This document shows, in pieces, positions 24,577-33,735 of a stretch of 64,000 nucleotides of DNA; position 1 is the stretch's first letter; each line of letters starts with the position of its first letter. This DNA comes from Brevundimonas sp. (GTDB taxonomy: Bacteria > Pseudomonadota > Alphaproteobacteria > Caulobacterales > Caulobacteraceae): contig NZ_JACESB010000001.1 in assembly GCF_013912005.1 (NCBI RefSeq), positions 124,001-188,000 of the forward strand, read 5' to 3'. A model generated the notes under the pieces. That model was given only the letters and a program-made list of their open reading frames with translations. It did no database searches and had not been told where the DNA came from. The translations under genes and the position numbers were made by a program.

Positions 24577-26672
24577 TCCACACCGGGCCGATCGTTGCGC
24601 CAGTCGAACAGGGCCTCCAGCACCTTCACCGCCTCGCCGCGCGGCGAAGCCAGGTCAGGGTCGCGGGCCAGCACCAGCCGCGCGTCGTCGGCGGCGGCGA
24701 GCAGCAGGTCGCGGTGCCGGACCGGATCGGCGAAGCGGTAGGCGGGGAAGCCGCTCTGCTTCAGGCCCAGGGGATCGCCGCCGCCGCGGAGCCGGAAGTC
24801 CTCCTCGGCGATCTCGAAGCCGTCCTCGGTGCGCCGCAGGGTCTCCAGCCGCACCCGGGCCGTCTCGCCCAGCCCCTCGTCGCCGCCGCCGTACAGCAGC
24901 AGGCAGGTGCTGGCCTTGCCGCCGCGGCCGACGCGGCCGCGCAGCTGGTGCAGCTGGGCGAGGCCGAAGCGGTCGGCGTGCTCGATCACCATGATCGAGG
25001 CGTTGGGCACGTCGACGCCGACCTCGACCACGGTCGTGGCGACCAGCAGCGGGGTGCGGCCGTCGGCGAAGTCGGCCATCACCGCCTCCCGCTCGGCGCC
25101 GGCCATCTGTCCGTGGGCGAGGCCGACCTCGACCCCGAGCAGCCGGCGCAGGTCGGCGGCGCGGGCCTCGGCGGCGGCGAGGTCGGAGGCCTCGCTTTCA
25201 GCCACCAGAGGGCAGATCCAGTAGGCCTGGGCGCCGCTGTCGAGCGCCGCCTTCAGCCGCTTCGCCACCTCGCCGATCCGCGCCAGCGGCACCACGGCGG
25301 TCGTCACCGGGGTGCGGCCGGGCGGCTTCTCCGTCAGGCGCGAGACGTCGAGCTCGCCGTACTGGGTCAGCTCCAGGGTGCGCGGGATCGGGGTGGCGGA
25401 CATGGTCAGCAGGTGCACGCCGCCGGTGCGCGGGTCGCCCTTGGCCTGCAGGCGCTGGCGCTCGTTGACCCCGAAGCGGTGCTGCTCGTCGATGACCGCC
25501 AGGCCCAGCCGATCGAAGCGCACGGCGTCCTGGAACAGGGCGTGGGTGCCGATGGCGATCTTCGCCTCGCCGGCGGCGAGGGCGGCCAGCCGCGGCCGGC
25601 GCTCGGCGGGGGTGTCGCGGCCGGTGAGCAGGATCGTCGGCGCCCCGGCCGCCTCCAGCATCGGCCCGAGCCGCTGGAAATGCTGGCGGGCGAGAATCTC
25701 GGTGGGGGCCATCAGCGCGGCCTGGAAGCCGGAGGCGGCGGCGTCGGCCAGCGCCAGGGCGGCCACCGCGGTCTTGCCCGAGCCCACGTCGCCCTGCAGC
25801 AGCCGGCCCATCTGCTCGCCCGAGGCCAGGTCGCCGCGGATTTCCGCGATCGCCTGCGACTGGGCGCCGGTGAGGGCGAAGGGCAGGGCGGCGAGCAGCC
25901 GCGCGGAGGCCTCGCCCGGCCGGATCACCGGGGCGGGCGTGATCTGGCGGGCGCGGCGGCGGCGGGCCAGCGCCAGCTGGTGGGCGAACAGCTCGTCGAA
26001 GGCGAGCCGCTGACGGGCGGGGGCGTCCGGCTCGAGATCCGGCTCGCCGGTCGGGGCGTGCAGCTGGCCGAGGGCGGCGCGCCAGCCCGGCCATCGCCGC
26101 CGCGCCAGCCAGGCCGTGTCCTGCCACTCCGGCAGCTCGGCGGCGTGGGGCAGGGCGGCCTGCACCAGCTTGCGCACCTGGCGCGAGGACAGGCCCTGGG
26201 TGGCCGGGTAGACCGGCTCCACCGCAGCGATGTCGCCGGCCTCCTCGAGCCGGAACACGTCCGGATGGACGATCTGCACCTCGTTGTTGAAGCGCTCGAC
26301 CTTGCCCGAGACGATTCGCTTCTGCCCGCGCGGCAGGAGCCGGTCGATGTGCTGGGCCGAGCCGCCGAACCAGATCAGATGGACGAAGCCGGTGTCGTCC
26401 GAGGCCCGCACCTTGATCGGCGCGCCCGGCTTGTGCGGCACGATCAGCCGGTCGACCACCACCTCGAACTGGCCGGTCAGACCCTCGACCGCCCCGGCGG
26501 CGGTCATCGGCCGGCGCACGACCACCCCGGAGGGGGCGAGGAACAGCAGGTCGCGCACCAGCGGCCCGGCCAGTTTCTGGACGAGCGGCAGCACGCGCGG
26601 GCCGACGCCCTTCAGCGTCTCCACGCCGGCGAACAGCGGAAAGAGAATCTGCGGCCGCATGGGCGGCAGCAT
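24573..26672 (-). CDS. recG: ATP-dependent DNA helicase RecG
   Basis: RecG reverses stalled replication forks and migrates Holliday junctions. The 699-residue protein has the N-terminal wedge/OB region (about 60-160), Walker A GDVGSGKTA near residue 295, the DEQH box, the SATPIPRT motif III, a helicase C domain with VATTVVEVGVDVPNA and HQLRGRVGRG, and the C-terminal accessory region. The ATG at 26672 or the one four codons later (MRPQILFPLF) could be the start. The gene lies opposite sdhE-mfd, giving a repair-rich cluster. Confidence 0.95.
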   Translation of the reverse strand: MLPPMRPQILFPLFAGVETLKGVGPRVLPLVQKLAGPLVRDLLFLAPSGVVVRRPMTAAGAVEGLTGQFEVVVDRLIVPHKPGAPIKVRASDDTGFVHLIWFGGSAQHIDRLLPRGQKRIVSGKVERFNNEVQIVHPDVFRLEEAGDIAAVEPVYPATQGLSSRQVRKLVQAALPHAAELPEWQDTAWLARRRWPGWRAALGQLHAPTGEPDLEPDAPARQRLAFDELFAHQLALARRRRARQITPAPVIRPGEASARLLAALPFALTGAQSQAIAEIRGDLASGEQMGRLLQGDVGSGKTAVAALALADAAASGFQAALMAPTEILARQHFQRLGPMLEAAGAPTILLTGRDTPAERRPRLAALAAGEAKIAIGTHALFQDAVRFDRLGLAVIDEQHRFGVNERQRLQAKGDPRTGGVHLLTMSATPIPRTLELTQYGELDVSRLTEKPPGRTPVTTAVVPLARIGEVAKRLKAALDSGAQAYWICPLVAESEASDLAAAEARAADLRRLLGVEVGLAHGQMAGAEREAVMADFADGRTPLLVATTVVEVGVDVPNASIMVIEHADRFGLAQLHQLRGRVGRGGKASTCLLLYGGGDEGLGETARVRLETLRRTEDGFEIAEEDFRLRGGGDPLGLKQSGFPAYRFADPVRHRDLLLAAADDARLVLARDPDLASPRGEAVKVLEALFDWRNDRPGVD

Positions 26673-26773
26673 AGCTGGCGGCGAGCGGTCTGGAACGCTA
26701 TCTGCGGCCTGACATTGAAGTGCGCTGGCGCTCGTCGCGCGCTTCCGGACCGATCAACCGGGCAAGGATCCTT

Positions 26774-27091
26774 GTGGCCGATACGAACGCGCGTGCGAAC
26801 GAGACCCGACAGGCCCGGCTGGGCCGCATCGCCTTCCGGGCGTGGCGGCGCGGCTTCCGCGAGGCCGACCTGGTGCTGGGCCCGTTCGCGGAGCAGGTCG
26901 CCCCGACCCTCGACGATGACGGGCTCGACGCCTTCGAGGCCCTGCTGATGGAGGACGACGATCACGCCCTCTACGCCTGGATCCTCCAGACCGCCCCCAC
27001 CCCGCCGGAGCACGACGGACCCGTGATGCAGAAGATCCGCGCCTTCATGGCCGAACACGTCGCCGCCGAAGTGGCGAAGGGGGTCGGCTGA
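26774..27091 (+). CDS. sdhE: Succinate dehydrogenase flavinylation factor SdhE
   Basis: SdhE (Sdh5/YgfY) helps attach FAD covalently to the flavoprotein of succinate dehydrogenase. The conserved RGxxE signature is present in AWRRGFREADLVLG, followed by the acidic FEALLMEDDDHALYAWI helix block. A GTG at 26774 with AAGGA seven bases upstream gives 105 residues, the family size; an upstream ATG at 26720 would add 18 residues of non-coding-like sequence. The stop overlaps the mfd start (TGATG). The sdhE-mfd adjacency is common in alphaproteobacteria. Confidence 0.92.
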   Translation: MADTNARANETRQARLGRIAFRAWRRGFREADLVLGPFAEQVAPTLDDDGLDAFEALLMEDDDHALYAWILQTAPTPPEHDGPVMQKIRAFMAEHVAAEVAKGVG

Positions 27092-30000
27092 TGGACGGTT
27101 CAACGCCGAAGCGCGACGACCGGGTCCTCGGCGGGGCGCCGGAGGGGCTGGACGCCCTGACCGTCGCCGGACGGCTGCAGGCCGACGGCGGCGTGGGCCT
27201 GTTCGTCGCCCGCGACTTCGCGCGCATGGGCGAGTTCCTGCAGGCGTTCCGCTTCTTCGCCGGAGACGTTGAAGTTCTGGAGTTTCCGGCCTGGGACTGC
27301 CTGCCCTACGACCGGTTGAGCCCGACCTCGGGCGTTTCGGCCCAGCGCATGGCCGCCCTGACGGCGCTGGCCCGGCGTGAGGCCGGCGACAGCCGGCCGT
27401 TGCTGGTCGTCACCACGGTGAGCGCCGCCATGCAGCGGACGCCGCCGCGCGAGGTCACCTGCGGGGCGGGCTTCGAGACCACGGTGGGGCTGGATCTCGA
27501 TACCGCGGCGCTGGAGCGGTATTTCGCCGCCAACGGCTATGTGCGCGCCTCGACCGTGTCGGAACGGGGCGAGTTCGCCGTGCGCGGCGGGGTGGTGGAC
27601 GTCTTCCCGCCAGGCTTCGAGGAGCCGGTGCGGCTGGACATGTTCGGCTCGGAGCTGGAGTCGATCCGCACCTTCGACCCCGACACCCAGCGGTCGACCG
27701 GGCAGATGACCAGCGTCTCGCTGGCCCCGGTGTCGGAGGTCCTGCTGGACCCGGAGAGCATCTCCCGCTTCCGGACCGGCTATCTCAATCTGTTCGGCGC
27801 CCCGGGCGAGGACGCGATGTACGCCGCGGTCAGCGAGGGCGCGCGGCGGCAGGGGGTGGAGCACTGGTTGCCGCTGTTCCACGAGCGGCTGGAGACCCTG
27901 TTCGACTACCTGCCGGAGGACGCCCGAATCTTCCTCGACAACCAGGTCGAGGCGGCGCGCGCGGAGCGGTGGAACCTGAGCGAGGACGCCTGGGAGGCGC
28001 GCCGCGAGGCGGCCCGGGGCAAGGGCGGCACGGCCTGGCGCGCGCTGCCGCCGGACCGGCTGTACCTGCCGGAGGCGGACTGGAATTCGGCCCTGGCCGG
28101 GCGCGACGTGCGCCGCTTCTCGCCCCTCCAGGGGGAGGGCGAGAACGCCGGCGGCCGCCTGGGCCGCACCTTCGCGGCCGAACGGGCCCAGGACAGCGTC
28201 AACCTGTTCGAGGCGGTGGCGCGGCACGCCGAGGCGGTGAAGGCCGCCGGCAAGCGGGTGCTGTTCGCCTCGTGGACCGAGGGCTCGTCGGAGCGGCTGG
28301 CCTCGATGCTGGCCGATCACGGCCTGCCGCACGTGGTGGCGGTGCGCGACTGGGCCGACGTGCAGGCGGCGCCGGAGGGGCTGTTCCTGCGGGGCGTGCT
28401 GCCGGTGGAGCACGGCTTCGAGACCGAGGAGGTGGCGGTCATCTCGGAGACCGACATCCTCGGCGACCGGCTGGCGCGGCCGCGCAAGAAGCGCCGGGCG
28501 TCGAACTTCCTCGCCGAGGCCTCGGCCCTGACCGCCGGGGATCTGGTGGTCCACCTCGACCACGGCATCGGCCGCTACGAGGGGCTGAAGACGCTCGAGA
28601 TCCAGGAGGCGCCGCACGACTGCCTCGAACTGCTCTACGCCGGCGAGAGCAAGCTGTACCTGCCGGTCGAGAACATCGACCTGCTGACCCGCTACGGGAC
28701 CGACTCCGACGGGGTGCAGCTGGACCGGCTGGGCGGGGCGGGCTGGCAGGCGCGCAAGGCTAAGGCCAAGGAGCGGCTGCGCGCCATGGCCGAGGGCCTT
28801 ATCGCCCTGGCCGCCAAGCGGGCGCTGCGCCGGACCGACGCGGTCGAGCCGCCGCACGGCCTGTTCGACGAGTTCTGCGCCCGCTTCCCCTACGAGGAGA
28901 CGGACGATCAGCTGAACGCCATCGCCGACGTGCTGGAGGACCTCGGCAAGGGCACGCCGATGGACCGGCTGATCTGCGGCGACGTCGGCTTCGGCAAGAC
29001 GGAGGTGGCGCTGCGCGCCGCCTTCGTGGTGGCCATGAGCGGTCAGCAGGTGGCCGTGGTCTGCCCCACGACACTGCTGGCGCGGCAGCACTTCAAGACC
29101 TTCAGCGAGCGCTTCGCCGGCTGGCCGGTCAAGGTCCGCCACCTGTCCCGCATGGTGACGGCGAAGGACGCGGCCGAGACCCGCGCCGGGCTGAAGGACG
29201 GCAGCTTCGAGATCGTCGTCGGCACCCACGCGGTGCTGAGTGAGCAGGTCGGCTTCAAGGACCTGGGCCTCGTCATCGTCGACGAGGAGCAGCACTTCGG
29301 GGTCAAGCACAAGGAGAAGCTGAAGACCCTGCGCGCCGACGTGCACCTGCTGACCCTGACGGCGACGCCCATCCCCCGCACCCTGCAGATGGCGCTGTCG
29401 GGCATCCGCGAGATGTCGATCATCGCCACCCCGCCGGTCGACCGGCTGGCGGTGCGGACCTATGTGACGCCGTGGGACCCGGTGCTGGTGCGCGAGGCCC
29501 TGCTGCGCGAGAAGTATCGCGGCGGCCAGGCCTACTACGTCGCGCCGCGGCTCAAGGACCTGCCGGACATCGAGCGCTTCCTGCGGGAACAGGTGCCCGA
29601 GGTGAAGTTCGTCGTCGGCCACGGCCAGATGTCGGCGACCCAGCTGGAAGACGTGATGAGCGCCTTCTACGACGGCCAGTACGACGTGCTGGTCTCGACC
29701 ACCATCGTCGAGAGCGGGCTGGACATCCCGACCGCCAACACCCTGATCGTGCACCGCGCCGACATGTTCGGCCTGGCCCAGCTGTACCAGATCCGCGGCC
29801 GGGTCGGCCGGGCCAAGGCCCGCGCCTTCGCCTATCTGACCACGCCGCCGGACAAGCCGATGAGCCTGTCGGCCGAGCGGCGGCTGCAGGTGCTGCAGTC
29901 GCTGGACAACCTGGGCGCCGGCTTCCAGCTGGCCAGCCACGACCTCGACCAGCGCGGCGGCGGCAACCTGCTCGGCGACGAGCAGTCGGGCCACATCCGC

Positions 30001-30543
30001 GAGGTGGGCGTGGAGCTGTACCAGCAGATGCTGGAGGACGCCGTCGCCAGCCTGAAGGCGGAAGGCGAGGGGGCGGAGATCGACCGCGGCTGGTCGCCGG
30101 CCATCAACGTCGGCGCGGCGGTCCTGATTCCCGAGGATTACGTCCCGGACCTCAACGTTCGCCTGAGCCTCTATCGTCGCCTTTCGGACGCCGAGAACAG
30201 CGAGAGCCGCGAGGCCCTCGCGGCCGAGCTGATCGATCGCTTCGGCCCGCTGCCGGACGAGGCGAAGCAGCTGCTGCGCATCGTCGGCATCAAGGCTGAC
30301 TGCAAGACGGCCTGCATCGAGCGGATCGACGTCGGGCCCAAGGGCGCGGTGCTGACCCTGCGCGACAACGCCTTCCCCAACCCGGCGGGTCTGGTCGGCC
30401 TGATCCAGAAGAACCACGCCTTCTGGAAGATCCGGCCGGACCAGAAGATCGTGGTCAAGGGCGACTGGGACACGGCCGAGGACCGGCTGAAGGTGGCCGA
30501 GCGGATCACCGCCGACCTCGCCCGGGTGGCGCGGGCCGGCTAG
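27091..30543 (+). CDS. mfd: Transcription-repair coupling factor
   Basis: Mfd displaces RNA polymerase stalled at DNA lesions and recruits UvrA. At 1150 residues it is full length: UvrB-like N-terminal modules (about 1-330), the RNA-polymerase interaction domain with LVVHLDHGIGRYEGL (about 480-560), Walker A GDVGFGKTE near residue 630, DEEQHFGVKHKE near 731, SATPIPRT-type TATPIPRTLQM, the TRG-like SGLDIPTANT and QIRGRVGRA, and the C-terminal TRCF domain. Translation is coupled to sdhE. The stop lies in a CTAG shared with popA. Confidence 0.96.
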   Translation: MDGSTPKRDDRVLGGAPEGLDALTVAGRLQADGGVGLFVARDFARMGEFLQAFRFFAGDVEVLEFPAWDCLPYDRLSPTSGVSAQRMAALTALARREAGDSRPLLVVTTVSAAMQRTPPREVTCGAGFETTVGLDLDTAALERYFAANGYVRASTVSERGEFAVRGGVVDVFPPGFEEPVRLDMFGSELESIRTFDPDTQRSTGQMTSVSLAPVSEVLLDPESISRFRTGYLNLFGAPGEDAMYAAVSEGARRQGVEHWLPLFHERLETLFDYLPEDARIFLDNQVEAARAERWNLSEDAWEARREAARGKGGTAWRALPPDRLYLPEADWNSALAGRDVRRFSPLQGEGENAGGRLGRTFAAERAQDSVNLFEAVARHAEAVKAAGKRVLFASWTEGSSERLASMLADHGLPHVVAVRDWADVQAAPEGLFLRGVLPVEHGFETEEVAVISETDILGDRLARPRKKRRASNFLAEASALTAGDLVVHLDHGIGRYEGLKTLEIQEAPHDCLELLYAGESKLYLPVENIDLLTRYGTDSDGVQLDRLGGAGWQARKAKAKERLRAMAEGLIALAAKRALRRTDAVEPPHGLFDEFCARFPYEETDDQLNAIADVLEDLGKGTPMDRLICGDVGFGKTEVALRAAFVVAMSGQQVAVVCPTTLLARQHFKTFSERFAGWPVKVRHLSRMVTAKDAAETRAGLKDGSFEIVVGTHAVLSEQVGFKDLGLVIVDEEQHFGVKHKEKLKTLRADVHLLTLTATPIPRTLQMALSGIREMSIIATPPVDRLAVRTYVTPWDPVLVREALLREKYRGGQAYYVAPRLKDLPDIERFLREQVPEVKFVVGHGQMSATQLEDVMSAFYDGQYDVLVSTTIVESGLDIPTANTLIVHRADMFGLAQLYQIRGRVGRAKARAFAYLTTPPDKPMSLSAERRLQVLQSLDNLGAGFQLASHDLDQRGGGNLLGDEQSGHIREVGVELYQQMLEDAVASLKAEGEGAEIDRGWSPAINVGAAVLIPEDYVPDLNVRLSLYRRLSDAENSESREALAAELIDRFGPLPDEAKQLLRIVGIKADCKTACIERIDVGPKGAVLTLRDNAFPNPAGLVGLIQKNHAFWKIRPDQKIVVKGDWDTAEDRLKVAERITADLARVARAG

Positions 30544-31847
30544 CGCCCGATGTCGGCGTGGGCCCGTTCGAGGACGACGGCGGGCGATTCGCCGGCGGCG
30601 ACCTCGGCCACGCCGACCTCGAACTCGACCACGAACGGCGACTGGTCCGGTCCGGCGTCGAAGGCGGTGCAGCCGATCACCGCGGCGATGCGGTCGGCGG
30701 CGATGCGGGCGGCGGGACCGCGGGTGGCGGGCAGGGCCAGGGCGAAGACGTCGGACGAGAGCCGCGCGGCGGTGTCCTCGGTGCGGATCAGGCGCGAGAC
30801 CATGGCCCCGACCTGGGGCAGGGCGCGATCGAGCCAGCCGCCCTGCCGCGCCGCGACCACGGCGGGGGTGTCGGCCACGCGCAGCACGGCCACCGACAGC
30901 GGCCGGCGGCGCAGCCGGGCGCCCTCGGCGACCCGCGCCAGGTGTCCGGCGAACAGCTCGGCGGTGAACAGGCCGGTGGCGGGGTCGGTCAGGCCGGAGC
31001 CGCGGGCGCCTTCCAGGGTCCGGCGGATGGCCACATGCCGGCGATGGGCGCGGGCGAGGTCGACCACCCGCTCAGCCGTCTCCTCCTCCGCCGTGTCGGC
31101 GGCGGCGACGTCGGCGAAGCCCCGGTTGTAGAGCTCCGACAGGTTTATCTCCGCCGCCCCGCGCAGGTAGAGCACCACGGGCACGTGGTAGAGGCGGGTG
31201 TTCCGCTTCATCCCGGAGGCGATCGAGAGGGCGGGCGCGTGGTCGTCGGCGCCCCAGAGCACGGCGGCGTCGAACGGGCGCTCGTGCAGGTAGTCAAAGG
31301 CCGTATAGGGCGTGGGAGCGGCCACCACGTCGCAGCCGCGCTCGGAGAGGGCGTTGGACAGCGCCAGGAAGCGGCGGTCGGGCTTGCCGGCGGCGAGCAC
31401 CCGCAGCGGGGTGACGTCCGGCTCGGGCGTCGGCAGCGGCTCGCCGCGCGCTGCGAAGGTCGCCTCGCGGAGATGGACCTCCTCCTCGGCGATGGCGCTG
31501 CGGACCAGGTGCTCGAGCCGCAGGGCGGCCTGCGCCGGGTGGGGCGGCGACGACATGGCGATCTCCGCCAGCCCCTCCGCCCAGCCGGTCGCCGCCGGCC
31601 CCACCGCCAGCACCGGCAGCCGTCGCGGCGACGTCACCTGGCGCAGCGCCGTCACGCCCGCGTCGGCGTCCGGCAGACGGGAATCGAGCACCACCGCCTC
31701 CAGCGGCCAGTCGATCAGCACCTGCAGGCCCCCGGCCAGGGAGCGGGCGGTGACGGTGCGCCAGCCGAGGGCGTCGAGCCCCTGACACAGGGGACCGATC
31801 AGGTCGTCGTCCGGCGCGACGACCAGGATGCGCGGATCGGATGCCAA
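30540..31847 (-). CDS. popA: PopA-type c-di-GMP effector (REC-REC-degenerate GGDEF)
   Basis: The 435 residues comprise a receiver domain with phospho-acceptor D55 in AVVLD, a second receiver-like domain (about 147-265) whose acceptor strand reads AAVLWG with no Asp, and a C-terminal GGDEF fold (about 283-430). The active-site signature is degenerate (SSDVF at 364-368, no GG[DE]EF), so cyclase activity is not expected. The c-di-GMP inhibitory-site motif RxxD is intact (R355-D358), five residues upstream as in PleD. This matches Caulobacter PopA, which binds c-di-GMP at its I-site and guides CtrA degradation to the cell pole through RcdA and ClpXP. The orthology is inferred from architecture and residue positions. 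Confidence 0.85.
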   Translation of the reverse strand: MASDPRILVVAPDDDLIGPLCQGLDALGWRTVTARSLAGGLQVLIDWPLEAVVLDSRLPDADAGVTALRQVTSPRRLPVLAVGPAATGWAEGLAEIAMSSPPHPAQAALRLEHLVRSAIAEEEVHLREATFAARGEPLPTPEPDVTPLRVLAAGKPDRRFLALSNALSERGCDVVAAPTPYTAFDYLHERPFDAAVLWGADDHAPALSIASGMKRNTRLYHVPVVLYLRGAAEINLSELYNRGFADVAAADTAEEETAERVVDLARAHRRHVAIRRTLEGARGSGLTDPATGLFTAELFAGHLARVAEGARLRRRPLSVAVLRVADTPAVVAARQGGWLDRALPQVGAMVSRLIRTEDTAARLSSDVFALALPATRGPAARIAADRIAAVIGCTAFDAGPDQSPFVVEFEVGVAEVAAGESPAVVLERAHADIGR

Positions 31848-32026
31848 GGACAGGTCTCTCCAGCCGTCCAGCCCCCCGGACGGTCCTCATGGCCGCAGAC
31901 CATAGCGACCCGCCCCGCGGCGAGGCAACCGGGCAGGAGCGATTGTCGCGTCGGGCGGCGATGCGGTTCCCTCACGGCCCGTTTCGGCCTAGGAAGGCAG
32001 CGGTCAGGGGCGGTCGGGGAACCGGA

Positions 32027-32977
32027 TTGGACGCAGCATCGGAACGCAAGGCCGCCGCGCGCGGGCCCGACCCCAGGTTCTGGGGGCGGCTGGCGACCCG
32101 GGCCTTCGCCCGCAGCTGGGGCCGCGACGTGATGCTCTACACGGGCGGCGTCTCCTTCTTCGCCCTGCTGGCCGTCTTCCCCGCCATCGCCATCCTGATC
32201 GGCTTCTACAAGGCGGTGCTGAGCATCGGCCAGGTCAGCGCCCAGGCCGCGGCCCTCGCCGACGTCATGCCCTACGCCGCCCGCGCCATCTTCCTGCAGG
32301 AGATCGAACGCCTGGCCAACGCCTCGGCCGGCACCGTCTCGACCCAGAGCTTCCTCGCCCTGGTGATCGGCGGCTATGCGGCCCATCGCGGCTTCAAGGC
32401 GCTGCTCGCCGGCCTGAACCTGATCCATGACGAGACCGAGCCGCACGGCTTCTTCCGCTTCAACCTGCTGGCCTTCTTCGTGGCCCTGTTCGCCTTCGCC
32501 CTGTTCACCGTGGTCTCGGGCGCGGTCGTCACCTCGCGCCTGCTGGCCCACGCCGGCCCGGGCGAGGGTTCGGGCGGGCTGCCGCTGAACGGCGTGTGGC
32601 CGGCGCTCGGCCTCGCGGTCGGCCTGACGCTGCTCTACCGCTACGCCATGTCCCACCGCACGCCGGTGGCCTGGGTTCCGGCGATCACCGGCGGGGTCAT
32701 CGCCACCCTGTTCTCGACCATCTCCTCGTGGCTGTGCGCCATCTACGTCGAGCAGATCGCGCCGCTGGGCGCGACCTACGGCTCCGTCGGCGCCGTGGTG
32801 GTGCTGCTCATCTGGCTGTCGTGGAACGTGAACGCCATCTTCTACGGCGGCGCCTTCGCCACCGAGATGGAGATCGCCGACCGCGCCCGGGCGGCCCCCG
32901 ACCTGCCGGAGCCGGCGGAGGCGGGCTCGGAGCGGGTGGTCAGCCTGTCGGCGCGGCGGGCGTCTCGACCGCGATAG
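32027..32977 (+). CDS. YihY/UPF0761 family inner-membrane protein
   Basis: The product has about six membrane helices and the family blocks GVSFFALLAVFPAIAIL, GTVSTQSFLAL, RGFKALLAGLNLIHDE, PLGATYGSVGAVVVLLIWL and NAIFYGGAF. The family was once called RNase BN, an assignment since withdrawn; its function is unknown. A TTG at 32027 preceded by GGGGAA gives 316 residues. Upstream in-frame ATGs (31889, 31961) are possible, but the codon usage there is poor and unlike the rest of the gene. It is divergent from popA, and its end overlaps the convergent tusA-like gene by 38 bases. Confidence 0.85.
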   Translation: MDAASERKAAARGPDPRFWGRLATRAFARSWGRDVMLYTGGVSFFALLAVFPAIAILIGFYKAVLSIGQVSAQAAALADVMPYAARAIFLQEIERLANASAGTVSTQSFLALVIGGYAAHRGFKALLAGLNLIHDETEPHGFFRFNLLAFFVALFAFALFTVVSGAVVTSRLLAHAGPGEGSGGLPLNGVWPALGLAVGLTLLYRYAMSHRTPVAWVPAITGGVIATLFSTISSWLCAIYVEQIAPLGATYGSVGAVVVLLIWLSWNVNAIFYGGAFATEMEIADRARAAPDLPEPAEAGSERVVSLSARRASRPR

Positions 32978-33170
32978 ACAGCACGCCGTCGCTTTCGTCG
33001 ACGGAGACGACGCGGCCGCCGAGCTGATCCATCAGGAAGGGCACGTCGATCCGCGCCATCGGGTCGGTGGCCAGCAGGGTCAGGCGCGCGCCCGGGGGCG
33101 CGGCGCGCATCGCCTTCTGCAGCTTCAGGCTCGGCGTCGGGCAGCGGTGGCCGCGGGCGTCGACGATCAT
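32940..33170 (-). CDS. TusA-family sulfur carrier protein
   Basis: The 76-residue protein has the TusA/SirA signature: D4, G7 and the active-site C10 in RCPTPSLKLQK, then the ATDPMARIDVP strand. Members relay persulfide sulfur for tRNA thiolation, molybdenum cofactor or general redox. Which relay this one joins is not evident. Its ATG overlaps the pncC stop by 4 bases, so they are co-translated. Confidence 0.9.
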   Translation of the reverse strand: MIVDARGHRCPTPSLKLQKAMRAAPPGARLTLLATDPMARIDVPFLMDQLGGRVVSVDESDGVLSIAVETPAAPTG

Positions 33171-33658
33171 GCGCCGATCCGCCCGAGCAGGAGCCGCAGG
33201 GCGACCCGCACGCTCTCCAGCCGCACCGCCTCGCGGCCGAGGTCGCCGAACCGGTGTTCCGCGTGGACGACGCCGGCGGGTCCGGCGGCGGCGAAGTGGA
33301 CCAGGCCGACGGGCTTGGCGTCCGATCCGCCGCCCGGGCCGGCGATGCCCGTCACGGCCACGGACAGCTGCGCCGCCGAGTGGCGGATCGCGCCCTCCGC
33401 CATGGCCCGGGCCACGGCCTCCGAGACCGCTCCCTCGGCCTCGATCAGGCCGGCGGGGACGCCGAGCATGCCGGCCTTGGCGGCGTTGCTGTAGGTGACG
33501 AAGCCGCGGTCGACGACGGCCGAAGAGCCCGCCACGGCGGTGAGGGCGGCCGAGACCAGGCCGCCGGTGCAGCTCTCGGCGCAGGCGACGGCGAGCCCGG
33601 CCGAAGCGGCCGCGCCGACCACCTCACGGGCGAGGATCTGGATGTCGTCGGGGAACAT
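33167..33658 (-). CDS. pncC: Nicotinamide-nucleotide amidohydrolase (CinA C-terminal domain protein)
   Basis: PncC deamidates nicotinamide mononucleotide to nicotinate mononucleotide in pyridine-nucleotide salvage. The 163 residues correspond to the CinA C-terminal domain only, without the MoaB-like N-terminal domain. Motifs are AESCTGGL (27-34), GFVTYSNAAK, GAVSEAVARAMA and VTGIAGPGGGSDAKPVG. The ATG at 33658 gives the standard domain start. It is followed by the tusA-like gene with a 4-base overlap. Confidence 0.92.
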   Translation of the reverse strand: MFPDDIQILAREVVGAAASAGLAVACAESCTGGLVSAALTAVAGSSAVVDRGFVTYSNAAKAGMLGVPAGLIEAEGAVSEAVARAMAEGAIRHSAAQLSVAVTGIAGPGGGSDAKPVGLVHFAAAGPAGVVHAEHRFGDLGREAVRLESVRVALRLLLGRIGA

Positions 33659-33735
33659 GCACGGCCCTTTCCGAACCGGCGGCGAGTCACGCTAGGCTGG
33701 CGACGGCCGGATCGACGGCATCATACGGGGCGGGC

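Noticed and set aside
30540-31847. Active diguanylate cyclase
   Set aside because: The GG[DE]EF signature is replaced by SSDVF, so only the c-di-GMP-binding inhibitory site remains.
32027-32977. RNase BN
   Set aside because: The YihY family was historically mislabelled as RNase BN; the protein is a multi-helix membrane protein with no nuclease motif.
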